A stretch of DNA of 64,000 nucleotides from Corbicula japonica (GCA_038501625.1 JAZAYU010000205.1:1-64000); one strand, 5' to 3'; positions 23,843-35,538 are shown, counted from the first letter of the stretch. Notes: generated by a model not told the origin, from the sequence alone. Program-made: numbers and translations.

Positions 23843-26262
23843 CACAGGCATGTTGAGTGGTGGACAAGCAGGTATGTTAACTATTTTGTGAACAGAAAAG
23901 ACAAGGTCTCGTCGGTGTTTATGCAAATTTCCTGTAAAAACTCTGACTGTTCATAAATAGATGAAACTCAGAAAACGAAATATAATTCTTAAATGCTTAG
24001 AGTTAACTTATTGGACATCGTTCATCTTGATATCTTCTGTTTACCAAAATGTCTATTTAGGTCAACTCTATAATAAAATATTCTTAAACATACAATGGAA
24101 ATATGACTTAAATGCCGTACTGTCTTTTCTAGACGATATGTGCTGGACATAAGGCGCACTTGGCCCATGTGAAGGACGAAGCTGAGAACATTTTCATCAA
24201 AGGTCTCATCATGCAGCATCTAAGTGGACGTATGTATGAAAGAAGTCCAACATAGCTGCCGAATCATACAATTCAAAATATTTATTCTGATTATGTAGCG
24301 AGTGAAAAAGCCGTAATCATTACATGCTTTATTTGACTAAGCCTGTCATGGGATGTACAGTGTAATGAAAATTCAGATATGTGGTCAATGACGTGAACCT
24401 GGGATACAAAAAGCTACGAGTAGAAGTAACAAGTTTCCTTGTATTTCGAAATTTTACTGTTTATTGGTGTAAATATTGCGTTGCGCTCAACCTGGGGCTG
24501 GCGTTGTGTGTAATTAATATGCATTTTCATTTCTGCCCATAAAAGTCTCAATCAAACCGAGTCTGCAATATTTTCATATTTGTCGTGTTCACTTGCTTTC
24601 AAAGATCATCGTTTAGTATGGATCGAAATTGTACAGTTTATTGCTGTAAGTATTAAGTTGCGCTCAACCCGGGGCTGACGGAGTGTACTAATATGCATTT
24701 CCATTTCTGCCCATGAAAAGGCTCAATCAAACCGAGCCTGCAAAAATTTCATATTGTGTCGTGTTCGGTGGCTTTCAAGTCTCATCGTATGGAATGGATC
24801 AAAATTATACTTTTTTGGTGTAAATTTTAAGATGTGCTCAACATGCTCAACCCGGGTCTAGGCGGCATGGGCGGTAATATGCATTCCATTACTGCCATTG
24901 AAGAGGCTCAATAAAACGGATCCTGCAATATTTTCATATTTGTCGTGTTCGATGTCTTTCAAAGATCCCTTTCCATCTATTTCACCGTTACAAACAAAAC
25001 TTGTTTGAGTTTTCTTGTCAAACAAATCTAAAAAACTTGATAAAAGTAGTTCGGCAAAAACTTAACTGTGAAAAATAAATTTGAAATTCTGCAGATTTGA
25101 AACAGTCTATTTTATTTCAGTGAGAAAGTTCTATATGAAATTTTACTTTTTTCTGAAAAAAGAGCAAGTAAATGTACTATTGCAAACCTCTACACATTGC
25201 CTTCGACGTGGTTTAAACTTAGAGATCTTCTTACATTTATATCTGGGACACGGTACTGGGAACTATATCTTCAGTCATAGTTTTGCATTTTGTTTGTTAC
25301 TTTCTTCGGAAAAAGACTTACAATTTTCTCTGCTTTTCTTATATTCATTAAAATTGCGATTGTGTTTAACACGTTTTGGCATTTGTATGCTCAAATTTAT
25401 TACGTTGTTTAAACGAATAACGTTAATTACTCGGAGAAACATTTTTCCGTGAAGCGACCTATCTTAGATTTTGTATTGCACGAAATAATGTAGTTCTGAA
25501 TTGAAGAGACATAATACAGCTCAATATCAAAATGTTTGAAAATCCTGATAAGTTATGTCAAATAAAAATTAATATGTTCATTTTGTTCATAGACTCTGAT
25601 GCACATGTTTGGTTAGGAGCAATGGACGATGTTGTTGAAGGTCAATTCACCTGGTATGGTACGGATCTTCCGATGACCTTCACAGATTGGGGACCTGGCG
25701 AACCTAACAGTGCCTCATATAACTTGGTAGAGGATTGTTTGGTATGCTGGGCCGGTCACAACTGGAAATGGGCGGATTTCGGATGTCATCAACCTTGTTA
25801 TTTTATTTGCGAAAAAGGGTAATTGAAACTGTTGACAATTATTGTAAATGTCGGATTAATTAGTCATGTTAGTGTAAGAACCTAATATGCTTAACCAGAA
25901 TTAACTGATATTTCATAACTTTACAAGAAATATACATGTAGTTTTTACAACGTTTTCCGACAAGCATATAACATAAAATGAATACAAAATCAGGGCCTCG
26001 GTATGCATAAACATCATATGCCAAACCTGAATTGATGCAAATAGTGTAACAAAGGATTCAATTATTTTGTAAGAATACAATTCTGCTAATACATACGTTT
26101 TTTTTTTAAATTTCATTTATTTCGTGACATGAATAATGTACGCCGGTTGAAGTTTCAACAATAAAGAAAACCAAATCGCGTTTTAGAACTCAAATTTTGT
26201 TCTATCTTAACGTGCTGATTTTTCTTTTCAGAGTAAATGACATTGGGGAAATAGTTGGATGA
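20934..26262 (+). CDS. Secreted C-type lectin, tandem copy 1 (five exons)
   Basis: Exons 20,934-20,988, 21,566-21,663, 24,133-24,229, 25,593-25,818 and 26,232-26,262 have GT/AG borders, agree in phase and sum to 507 bp (168 residues). Residues 1-18 form a hydrophobic signal peptide (MENFYCFNFVLLFVCLSF). The rest is one long-form C-type lectin domain: Cys25-Cys36 N-terminal pair, Cys54 with Cys156, Cys132 with Cys148, and WLG at 90-92. The calcium/sugar loop has EPN at 120-122, as in mannose-type lectins, but the usual WND is WAD at 143-145. Extra cysteines at 135 and 152 may pair. Exon 5 encodes VNDIGEIVG and a stop; AATAAA follows at 26,309. The start codon opens exon 1 in both tandem copies. 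Likely a secreted sugar- or pathogen-binding protein; the ligand is unknown. Confidence 0.85.
21793..23777. mobile_element. Two-kilobase foldback in intron 2 of lectin 1
   Basis: The outer arms (21,793 to about 22,290 and about 23,290 to 23,777) are inverted copies of nearly 490 bp at high identity by eye; even short frames repeat on opposite strands (21,977-22,177 and 23,393-23,593). A second, more diverged inverted pair lies inside (about 22,330-22,530 with 23,040-23,240). The arms are built from a degenerate period of about 60 bp with an ATATAT-AAACC(G/A)A core. There is no transposase. Flanks carry a diverged direct duplication of about 100 bp. Class unknown; a non-autonomous foldback is the simplest reading. 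The intron transcript would form a very long hairpin. Confidence 0.75.
23808..23842 (+). repeat. (ATTG)n microsatellite
   Basis: About eight to nine ATTG units in intron 2 of lectin 1, just outside the right foldback arm. Confidence 0.95.
24447..24985 (+). repeat. Three tandem copies of a 175-180-bp repeat in intron 3 of lectin 1
   Basis: Each copy has a TTGCGCTCAACC(C/T)GGGGCT block, TAATATGCATTT, CTGCCCAT, CTCAAT(C/A)AAAC and TTTGTCGTGTTCG, starting near 24,447, 24,626 and 24,800. Single relatives lie at about 31,540, 61,905 and, shortened, 29,990. It belongs to a family often found next to the GTGCCGTGTGGCGGCCGTAA-type fragment, so the two may be halves of one element. Confidence 0.6.
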
Positions 26263-26754
26263 ATGTCAACGGATGAATTATGTTCAAAGTGTGCAAAACG
26301 AAATTCAAAATAAAAAATCTATAAATTGATTTTGTGTATTTAAATGCTAGACTGATTTTCTTTTAATTGCATATTTCACCATTATTACTATGAAATTTGA
26401 AAAAATGTATAATTTCATTGCAAAACAGAACATAATCTTATTTAACACCAACCTATAAGGGGAAGAAGTAGTGTAATCGAAATCGATAGTTTAGTACAGG
26501 ACAACTTTGCAAGCATATTAATCGACGGCTATAACAAGAATGAAGCTGTACCATAAAAATAAGGAAACATATATAAAAATATTTATTATACATGAACTAG
26601 TGACTGGTCTACGTTTTTGTATGTTTACTTAAAACTTATTCGTCCTGTGAACATGGTGAATTTATAAAAAGAACATGAAAACTAAGTTAAACCTTATCTT
26701 TACAAGGTCATTCACCACTACAGATTTATTTCTTTTCTTATCTTTCTATTCATA

Positions 26755-29700
26755 ATGGTGGTATCTGTTGCTTTTAATTTCATAATTTTATTTGTGTGCT
26801 TAGCATTCAGTAAGTATGGCATTTCATGACATTTATTTTGATTTATTTAAGACAATTGTTTGCAAATATTTAATACGGTTTAATATCATTGAGTTAGGTA
26901 TGATTTTAAATATCAATGTTGTTTGTACCGTGTGGCGCCGTAAAATGTCTCTCTCTACATTCAATAAGTGCTCTTATCAATTATATAGCCCTATAAAGGC
27001 CGTTCAGCGTGATACTGGTGGAATCTGTTTATTTTAAGTTTATACTTTATCATATAGCATATAGTAAATACGGTATGATATGTCATGATATATATTTTGA
27101 TATATTAAAGATCAACAATTGTTCGCAAATTTTATTTAGTTGAAATATCAATAAGAAAGGGTGGAAATCAGTTAAATAAGGGTTACCGCCCTCGAACGGG
27201 CAATTCCAAAACTAGTTTGCATCCTGGGTTGAAATCAGGTGATAGGGTTCACCAAACTTACACTTGACACACAGGTTCTCATAAGAACAATCAAGTACAA
27301 GTTGTCTTAGTGAAATAGCTCCAACACACTCATCAACTCGACATTGTTGCATGCAAAAGCACACACACACATATAAAACATAAGAAGCTAAAAAAGCAAA
27401 AACCAATAGCAAAGATAACCTACACATTACTGGACGGCATGAGAGATTTTCGCCGAAAAAGAGGAACCGTAAGGAACAGATTCAATCAGACCCAGAAAGT
27501 TTCTTGTCATTACTGGGGAATGTCGTGGAGAAAAGTGATTTTTTGACATTTGTTACTTGGCACTATTTTTGGAAAAATAAATTACAATTACCTGTTATTT
27601 TCTTATTACTAATTTAAATTATATTATATTGTATTGATATATATCATTTAATAGTTTTATTTCGCTAGGGTTTAAATTCACACAATTACCATAGCACGAA
27701 ATGCTTGAACTTTAAAACATCGCGAAATATAATGATACCACAGTATCTAAATGAAGTATATTCTTACAGAATCTGTACTCAGTCAGTGTCCAGCAGGATG
27801 GCAACATCACGGCGAATCATGTTATCTGCTGCATTATCAAGACAAATTTGACTGGATCGAGTCACAGGTATATTTGCCACAATTTTTTATTCGATTGAGG
27901 CACTTATTTTTAAATGAAGTGGTTGAATAGAAGGTATGTTTGCCACAGTTTTTTGTTCGATTGCGGCACTTATTTTTAAATGAAGTGGTTGAATAGAATA
28001 GAAGGTACGCCAACCACTACGTACGTGGCTAACCTACTCATATCAAATTCATGTCCGATTTGCTAAATCCATACGAAATGTGCTAATGTCATACCTGACT
28101 TGCAATAATGTGCAAAACTAACGGATAAAACACCGACAAGTTTAAAACACGTTCAGTTTTCAATTCCACAGACTATTTCATACCCTGTGTGAATTTGATT
28201 CTTGGAAAATATGTTCTATATGCATAAATAGATTTTGTCTTTCTAAGATGATATGTGCTGGTCACAAGGCGCACTTGGCCCATGTGGAGGACGAACGTGA
28301 AAATATTTTCATCAAAGGTCTCATAACGCAGCATCTTAGCGGAGGTATGTAAATATGCATGTAAAATATCCAACATTGCTGCCGAATCATGCAAAACGCA
28401 TTGGTTCCTTCTTCATCTGTTTGCATTACAGGAAGTTTGCTTTTATAATCGATAATATATAAATATTTTCTTTAAATGATAAGAATTGAAAACAAACTGA
28501 ATTTTGAACTTCAAAAATATGTGTCACATGTGTTCCAAAATTTGAAAATGGTGCAAAATATGCATTGTGTTAGGTAAGTTTCCAAATATTATGGCGATTT
28601 CATGTGAGCAGAGGCCTCGTCAAAAATAATTCAAACAGTTTTTCTGTTAAGGCATGCAAAATGTATATTCAACATTTGGGTTTAGTGGAGAAGTGAAAAG
28701 CACAATAAAAAGCTCACTCAACATATGCTATGATTTTGATAAAAAATCAGGTTGATTTTTATATTTTCCTCATTTTAGGTTGTTTTCATGGCATAGTTCA
28801 AAGCTTTAATATTTTGCCGATCTTAAACTAATAAATACAAAGTGCAACAGTTTATGTATTTAACAACATTACAAAAATTTACAAAAATTAAATATAATAT
28901 TTAAGGCCAAAATAAGGTCTTCGTAAATCTGCTCCTTTGTCTGAAATATTAGGCAAGTAAATGTACCATTGCAAATTTCTCAACATCGCTTTTGACATCG
29001 TTAAAATCGAAAGTCTTTTGCACATTTGTAATACAGTAGAGTAATAGTTCTGATTTAAGGTCGGCGAAACCTAGAACCTGGATTAAACCCAAAGTGGCAA
29101 ATTGTTTTGCCACTGACCGTTTCAAGGCGGTAACTCCTCGGGTTCTCACTTTCGTTGATTGTTTGTGGCGTCTTTGATCAAACAGATCTTTGTGTAACCA
29201 CGCTCTCTTCTCCTGTCTAAGTTTTGGTTGTCTGGGGAGGATGTGGCCATTCGTGATTCGCATATTTCTCTTTCTTTAGACATTAATGCAGCTCTATATC
29301 TAACTGTCTGAGAATCGTTAATAACACATTGAAATAATCATATCAGTAATTGCCACAACCAGAAAACACAGCCTGAAAAAGTAGAGGAAAATGGAACATG
29401 GGTTTATCGAATGACAAATTCCAAACTAGGGAACCCTAGGGGTTTCCGCATTGGCAAAAAGTTGTGTCTACTTCTTATACTGTCAAATGAAAATGAATAT
29501 TTTCAATTTTCTATAGTGTCGGATGCACATGTTTGGTTAGGAGCGATGGACGATGTTGTCGAAGGTCAATTCACCTGGTATGGTACGGATCTTCCGGTGA
29601 CCTTCACCGATTGGGGACCTGGTGAACCTAACAGTGTTCCATTGAACCTGAGAGAAGATTGCTTGGTATATTGGGCAGGTTACAGCTGGCAATGGGCGGA

Positions 29701-30173
29701 TTATGAATGTCATCAACCATGCTATTTTATTTGCGAGAAAGGGTAATTGGAAATATTGACAATTGTAAATGACCGATAAATTAGAACAAGTATCTTTTCT
29801 CAACCTGCATTTACTAAATTCCATATCTGTACAATGGATATTTTGTTCCTCATTTATGTGTTTAAGTATCACAGTAGATTTGTTCGTGCCGTATGGCTGC
29901 CATAAAACGTCATCCTGTACATTCAATCAGTGTTGTTATCAATTACGACCAGTGGATGTCATTAAGCAAGTAATTTATATTAAATTTTGTGAAAACATTA
30001 AATTGCGCTCATCCGGGGGCCAGGCGTCGTGGACAGTAATGCAGTTAAATCTTATACCGAACTTGAGTATTTTTAAAATAAATTTCTGTTTTTCAAGTAT
30101 TCGGATTTTGCTCCACCTAAACGAGCTGGTTTTTCTTTTCAGGGTCAGTGACGTCGGGGAAGTAGTTGGATGA
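26755..30173 (+). CDS. Secreted C-type lectin, tandem copy 2 (five exons)
   Basis: Exons 26,755-26,809, 27,770-27,867, 28,248-28,344, 29,517-29,742 and 30,143-30,173 have the same lengths as in copy 1 (55, 98, 97, 226, 31) and give 168 residues. The signal peptide is MVVSVAFNFIILFVCLAF. The domain has the same canonical cysteines, WLG, EPN at 120-122 and WAD instead of WND. Residue 135 is Tyr where copy 1 has Cys, so the extra Cys152 has no obvious partner. Exon 5 encodes VSDVGEVVG and a stop, and AATAAA lies at 30,515-30,520. The start codon is only 492 bp after the stop of copy 1, in the same orientation, and the sequence before the ATG is similar in both copies, so the promoter was probably duplicated too. 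Confidence 0.85.
27180..27420 (+). repeat. R repeat, 3' half, in intron 1 of lectin 2
   Basis: Carries GGTTACCGCCCTCGAACGGG, GATAGGGTTCACCAAAC and CAAGTACAAGTTGTCTTAGTG, then an (AC)n stretch. Same 3' part as the copy at 9,750. Confidence 0.5.
29050..29375 (-). repeat. R repeat in intron 3 of lectin 2
   Basis: Inverted R with AACCTGGATTAAACCC, CCACTGACCGTTTCAAGGCG, the TCTTCTCC purine-complement tract, and a GCATATTTCTC 5' end near 29,265, followed by a second short R head to about 29,375. The short open frame at 28,949-29,263 is only this repeat. Confidence 0.55.
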
Positions 30174-30233
30174 TTATCAACAGAATGCAAATTTTCAAAT
30201 TCTCAATATTGTCCAAGATAATTCTTTGAAAAT

Positions 30234-30485
30234 GAGGCAAGCCACGGGAAAAGGTACCTTCGGTCATTTTTTGTGTCATTTTTGTTGTTACTATATTTAG
30301 AAAGAACTTTCAAATTTCTATTATTTTCTCATAACAAAACAATGATTTTGTTACACATTTTGACAATAAAATGGTATTTTTACCGCGAATTGCATAATAA
30401 TTAATGTCGTCTGCTCAACTTTATGACGTCGTTTCAAGGATTGACGTCAACTGCCCGAATGTACATTTTCCCGTGGCGTGCCTCA
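30234..30485. mobile_element. 252-bp MITE with GAGGCAAGCCACGGG ends, AAAT target duplication
   Basis: The left end GAGGCAAGCCACGGGAAAA faces the inverted right end TTTTCCCGTGGCGTGCCTC. AAAT flanks both sides. The third lectin copy (near 62,780) has the same 3' flank without the insertion, which fixes both ends. A partial relative in the other orientation lies at about 31,876-32,060. No coding capacity; the superfamily is not resolved. Confidence 0.7.
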
Positions 30486-30540
30486 AATATTCCAAGATTG
30501 CAGAAATGATGCAAAATAAAATATCGATCAATTGAGTTTT

Positions 30541-31539
30541 TGTAATTTAATGTTATAAACAGCAGTGTACAAAAATTCCAGTTAAAATTGTATAATTTAG
30601 ATTATAAATATATCATATATTATTAAGGGACAAAATAAATTTATTATTTCATCTATATTGTAAAGTGTAGACTAAATAAACGCTAATTACAGGTAAATAA
30701 AAAATACCTAAATAGTCTACAAAAATAGCCCGTACAAACCTAATCATGATCAACCGTCCAATAGTTTTTTGGAAGTAAGGCCCTTTGGGAAACCTGTTTC
30801 CAATTTATGAATAAATTACGATTTCTTTATAAGTCTCTCCATGTTGTTATGAACTTTATCAATTGACTTGAAACTAAAGTCATTTAAACTGTGATCATTT
30901 TGACTTTAATGTGAAGCAACAAGTGTAGGAAAAAGCAGGATCTAATTTATAGCTATTGATATCAAAAAGGTATTTGTTCATGCGCTTAGACACCTTCTGA
31001 CTGGTATGGCCAATAATTTACTCATCTTTAACAAGGTATTAAAAATAACATATGATATTGTATATTCAGTATTTTAATTTGATTTCAACTCTTGATGATA
31101 TGGGAACTAGTAAAGCAATCACTTTCAACATGTTCAAGGATGCTAGAGCAATGAGAACATCAAGGACGATTGCATTAAACAGATGTATATTAAACATTGT
31201 TTTGAGATAGAAATTTAGTTTTTACAATAATTTTAGAACTGGATATTGAACATTCTCCTCCTGGGTTTAAGTTTTCGCCTTTGGTATTTTCTGCTATATG
31301 CAGGATTTATTTTCTAATCCCCGGTCAAAATTCTATTCAATTCTGTTCCGCTGATTGTTTCTCGAATAAGGCAATTTCCGTTTTTGTTGATAACAACACA
31401 ATACAACAGCAGATGCAAATAACTTTATTCGGAGATTATTCGATAAAACACCTATATCTGGAAATCATTCCTCGCTGATCATGGAATTGTGTTAATCTAA
31501 AATTACCGCATTGAGTGTTCTATGTTCACAATTGTTTGG
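30541..31539. other. AT-rich stretch with no recognised feature
   Basis: The short frame at 31,281-31,478 shows no domain. I see no exon of a further lectin copy here. Confidence 0.4.
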
Positions 31540-31860
31540 GATGGTTAAAATTTGTACCGTTTTCTGGTGTAAGTATTAAGTTGCGCTTAATTCGGGGCTA
31601 GGCGGCGGGGGCAGTAATATGCATCTGCATTACTGCCCATGAACTGGCTTAATCAAACCGACCATACAATTTTTTACATATGTATTGTGTTCGGTGGCTT
31701 TCACAGTTCTTTTCCATTTATTTATGTATCACATTAATTTAGCGTTGTTTGTGCGTGTGGAGGTTTTAATTCCCCTTTACATTCAATCACTACTTATATC
31801 AATTACCAGCTTTGAAGGCCGTCAAGCACGATACATATATTCATGTTGCAAGATATAAAG
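31540..31860 (+). repeat. Composite of the TAATATGCAT repeat and the GTGTGG...CAATCA fragment
   Basis: First the block also seen three times in lectin 1 intron 3 (TTGCGCTTAATTCGGGGCTA...GTGTTCGGTGGCTTT), then the block seen at 26,930 and 29,886 (TTTACATTCAATCACT...GAAGGCCGTCAAGCACG). The order of the two blocks is reversed at 61,800-62,040, as expected for pieces of a tandem array. Confidence 0.45.
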
Positions 31861-31875
31861 ATAAGAAACCATATG

Positions 31876-32060
31876 GGGCGCGTCGCGGGAAAAGATACCT
31901 TCGGACAGTTGACGTCTATCCTTAAAATGAAGTCATAAAGTTGAAGAGATGGCATTACTTATTATGCATTTCGCGGTAAAAATACCATTTGATTGTCAAA
32001 ATGTGTTAAAAAATCACTTTTTATTAATGAAAAAATAATAGAAAGTTGTAAGTTCATTCT
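31876..32060. repeat. Second, inverted partial copy of the GAGGC MITE
   Basis: The inverted complement of this stretch matches 30,310-30,485 (ATGGTATTTTTACCGCGAA, GACGTCAACTG(C/T)CCGAA, TTTTCCCG) with many substitutions. Only one end is present. Confidence 0.5.
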
Positions 32061-32504
32061 AATAAGACAATACATTTCTTGTATTTCCAACACAACACCG
32101 ATACAAAACGGATACGATAATGAAATATATAAAGTTCTTACATTTCCAATTCATAATACTCGTAGATAAACCGGATTTTATATAACATACACAAAATCTT
32201 ACATATCATAAACAAGACACAAAAGAAAAAACACAAAAATTGAAAACAAACAACAACAACACAAGCACAAACAACAAACAACATATATTAACAATCGACT
32301 TTAATTCAGAAGCGTAACTGAAACACATGACTCAACTACGTTCCCATTTGTTGAACAACAAATACAATCATTTTTCCGAAATCGCAATCATTTTTGATGC
32401 TGACATAATTATGTTTTACTACCGTGACCGAACAAAACAAAGTAAATTCATAGAAATATGGAATCTTCTAGAAGCAGCATTTGAAACTGTTGCTCCGTAC
32501 ACAA

Positions 32505-32556
32505 ATACATATCAGGAATTGCCACATTCAGAAAAAACATCCTCCCCACACATTCA

Positions 32557-32632
<76 letters not shown>

Positions 32633-32678
32633 GAGAGAGAGAGAGAGAGAGAGAGAGCATGATTTATTAAATGATCAG
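32505..32678 (+). repeat. R repeat with (GA)n, 5' part; target of the BEL insertion
   Basis: R head (ACATATCAGGAATTGCCACA), a (GA)n array at 32,559-32,657 with a GAACGA interruption, then GCATGATTTATTAAATGATCAG. The R sequence resumes at 47,934 with ATCAGTTTAAAAAAAGACAC, so the BEL element lies inside this R copy. At 3,250-3,270 an uninterrupted R shows AAAATGATCAGCTTCAAAAT. Confidence 0.75.
32674..32678. repeat. BEL target-site duplication, left copy
   Basis: ATCAG here and again at 47,934-47,938. Five bases is usual for BEL/Pao. The uninterrupted R repeat at 3,260 carries ATCAG once. Confidence 0.85.
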
Positions 32679-32853
32679 TGTCATAAATGTAACGTAACAT
32701 ATTTATGGCGGGTAACGCAACGCAGCGCCGCTCCTTAAGCTATTATAACGTTGACGTCACTTATATATTTTGTTATTGTTTTTGATGTTACTTCACTTCA
32801 ATAAAGGATACGAACCTGTACAAACGCTTTTCTTCCACTATACCTTCTCGACA
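32679..32853 (+). repeat. BEL 5' LTR with CRE, TATA-like and polyadenylation motifs
   Basis: TGACGTCA (a full cAMP-response/ATF site) at 32,752-32,759 is followed at once by TTATATATTTTG, and AATAAA lies at 32,800-32,805. CRE followed by TATA suggests a compact Pol II promoter in the LTR. The sequence TGGTGCCGTGACC at 32,858-32,870, four bases after the LTR, is a plausible primer-binding site. Confidence 0.8.
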
Positions 32854-32879
32854 TTTTTGGTGCCGTGACCATCTTGGAA

Positions 32880-34172
32880 ATGAATCTTCACAAGCATACA
32901 GCAATACGTGACGCTCAGCGAAGTATTATTCGGAGACTTTTGGAGAAGATTGAACTTGCGAAGTCCGAAACCTCGCTCTTGGAATTTGGCACCATATTGG
33001 AAACATTAGAGGCAAAGTCGAAGGAATTGGAATCCCTTAACGAGAAGATCCTGGGACAAACTGATCCTGAGAATTACGAAGAAGAAGTCGTTACAACAGA
33101 CGAATTCAAACTTGACTTGGAAATTCAGCTCCGTCGTCTCAAATCGTACCGAAACCAGCGATGTACCGAGACCCCTTCTCAACCGGCCTTACTGGAAAGG
33201 AGATCCGAGCAAACCGAGGTCCGATCCCTACCAGTAAACGATACATGTATCCCCACCTCGCCGGAAGAGACCCAGCACTGCGGAGTCGGTATGAATTTCA
33301 ACGCACAGACTGTAAGTAATCTTTCTTTTAACAGTGTCCAGTCCTCCCAATTCCACAGATTACCGAAACTTACACTGCCTACGTTTGATGGCAATATACT
33401 CGAGTGGCAAACGTTCTGGGACTCTTTTGAAGCCACTGTCCACCTTAACATTAATTTAACCGAAGTGCAGAAGTTCAGCTACTTAAAAGCCCAACTTATT
33501 TCAGATGCTGCTAGAACAATAGATGGTTTTGCTCTTACAAATGCAAACTATGCCCGAGCTCTAGAACTGTTGAAATCTAGATATGGCCAACAGCATAAAA
33601 TAATTCACGCAACTATGCAGGCTCTAATGCAAATTTCCCCACCCACTAGTTCCTTGCATAGCCTACGCCATTTCTATGACAAGATGGAGACCTACATCCG
33701 AGGTTTGGAGTCTATAGGACAGTACCAAGACACATACGGTAGCCTATTAGTACCTACAATATTAGATAAACTTCCGACAGATATTAGGCGTAGTTTGGCT
33801 CGTTGTAATGGAAACAACAGTTGGCAGTTGAATGATTTAAGAAAGGCTATAGGTCGTGAGATATACATATTAGAAGCGGGCGAGGGTGTGGGCGAATTTA
33901 GATCGGACCATCATATGACCGCATCTTTCTTCACCGGAAGTAGAACCAAGGCCAGGAATCAACCACGGCATACGCATAACACGACACAAAACCAACGACC
34001 CGAAATTAAGTGTGCATTTTGTGATATGCTGCATTCCGCTATAGACTGTCAGAGATACGCTGACTGCATCCAGAAGGGAAGTCATGAAATACCGGAAGTT
34101 ATGTTTCAACTGCCTGGGAAAGCATCAAGTCTCCAGCTGCCCTTCTCGACGCCGATGCCAGAAATGCAGTAA
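32880..34172 (+). pseudogene. gag: BEL gag (DUF1759-like), frame broken near its end
   Basis: The ATG at 32,880 is the first in frame. The N-terminal 100 residues are a charged coiled-coil-like segment, then a Gln/Ser-rich linker, then from about residue 165 the DUF1759 gag core (KLTLPTFDGNILEWQTFWDS...AARTIDGFALT). The frame should run into a CCHC knuckle, but a one-base shift near 34,085 moves that to another frame and this frame stops at 34,172. It acts in particle assembly of the retroelement. Confidence 0.8.
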
Positions 34173-34866
34173 GAAGCATCATACCAGTGTATTTCAGAGC
34201 CATGCCACACAGCAGCCGTCTGTATCATCTGCACCGGAAGTCCACCAGCCTGGCACAGCAGTACTTCATTCAATCACAAACCAGAAACCAAATGCAGTGC
34301 TGCTTAAGACAGCTATGTCGACTGTTTGTTCGGATAACGCCAGCGCAGATGCAGCCATTTTACTAGACGAAGGTTCACACAGGTCATTTATTACAGAAGA
34401 ACTAGCGACCACACTACAATTACAAAGATCTGGCATAGAAACAATCAGCCTGTCAACCTTCGGAGGTACTAGAGACGCCGTGCAACATCTAGAGAAAGGT
34501 ACTGTTTATGTTGTGACAGAAACGAGGCATAAAATACCATTAAACGTGCTCATAGTACCCACTATTGCGAGAGCAGTAACCAACGTCAACACCCCCGGCC
34601 TTGCATCTCTACCGCATCTGCGTGGGCTCAAACTTGCCCACCCTGTCAGTGATACCGAAACTTTTATTATTTCGCTACTCATTGGTGCCGATCATTACTG
34701 GGACATCGTAGAGGACTACGTTATTCGAGGAAATGGGCCTACCGCCGTAAGATCGAAACTGGGGTACCTGCTATCCGGTCCAGTATCGGGTGTTAAGAAA
34801 GATAATCACGTAAGCAGTTTCAATGTGATTACCTCCGCTGCAACAACAGGCATTGACTTAGAGTAA
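34084..34866 (+). pseudogene. pol: BEL zinc knuckle and aspartic protease segment
   Basis: Begins with CFNCLGKHQVSSC, the gag-type knuckle, and a second Cys/His cluster (CQKCSKKHH). The protease centre reads LLDEGSHRSFI, with DEG where retroviral-type proteases have D-S/T-G; other BEL elements also show DEG as I recall. The typical ending (GYLLSGPV) follows. The frame stops at TAA 34,864-34,866, just where the next codons continue the BEL polyprotein (WNLESIGI), so this is a nonsense mutation. Confidence 0.78.
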
Positions 34867-35538
34867 TTCTGGAATTTAGAAAGCATAGGAATAATGTCGC
34901 CCGAAAGTTGTGAGACTAAGCCAAATGTAGATCTTCAACACTACCAAGAGTCATCTATAGAGTATACAGACGGACGATATATCGCTGCGTTGCCATGGAA
35001 AAAAGACCACCAACCGCTTCCATCGAACTACAGTATTACACATAGCAGAACTTTGAACACAATCAAAAGGCTTCGTAATGAACCGGAAACGCTACAGCAA
35101 TACAGTGATATCATAGCCGAACAAGAACGTAAAGGATATATAGAAAAGGTTCCAAATGCTAAACCAGAACAGGGACACTATATACCCCACCATTTCGTGA
35201 AAAAGGTATCCGCGACTACACCTATAAGAATAGTGTATGACTGCAGCTGTAAGCAGTCACGTGATCAGCCAAGCCTCAACGACTGTCTAGAGTCAACACC
35301 ACCAATACTCAATGACATAACAACTCTCCTGGTTAGGTTCCGCCTTCATAAGAACGTCGCAACAACCGACATTGAAAAGGCGTTCCTCTACGTTATGCTT
35401 CACGAAAAGGACCGAGACTTCACGCGATTTCTGTGGTTATCTGATCCCAACAATCCAGACAGTGAACTTGAAACATATCGTTTTAGATCGGTATTATTTG
35501 GCGCAACGTGCTCACCCTTTATGCTCAATGCCACTTAA
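34867..35538 (+). pseudogene. pol: BEL reverse transcriptase, N-terminal half
   Basis: Same frame as the protease segment. It holds RIVYDCSCK, the first catalytic aspartate in TTDIEKAFL and FGATCSPFMLNAT before TAA at 35,536-35,538. Frame and similarity continue directly after the stop, so this is another single nonsense change. Confidence 0.8.

Noticed and set aside
25081..25452. 123-codon frame with aromatic-rich sequence
   Set aside because: It lies within intron 3 of lectin 1, has no domain, and the lectin exon phases around it are complete without it.
29769..30173. 134-codon frame covering the end of lectin 2
   Set aside because: It runs through intron 4 into exon 5. The splice junctions with matching phase in both lectin copies explain exon 5 better.
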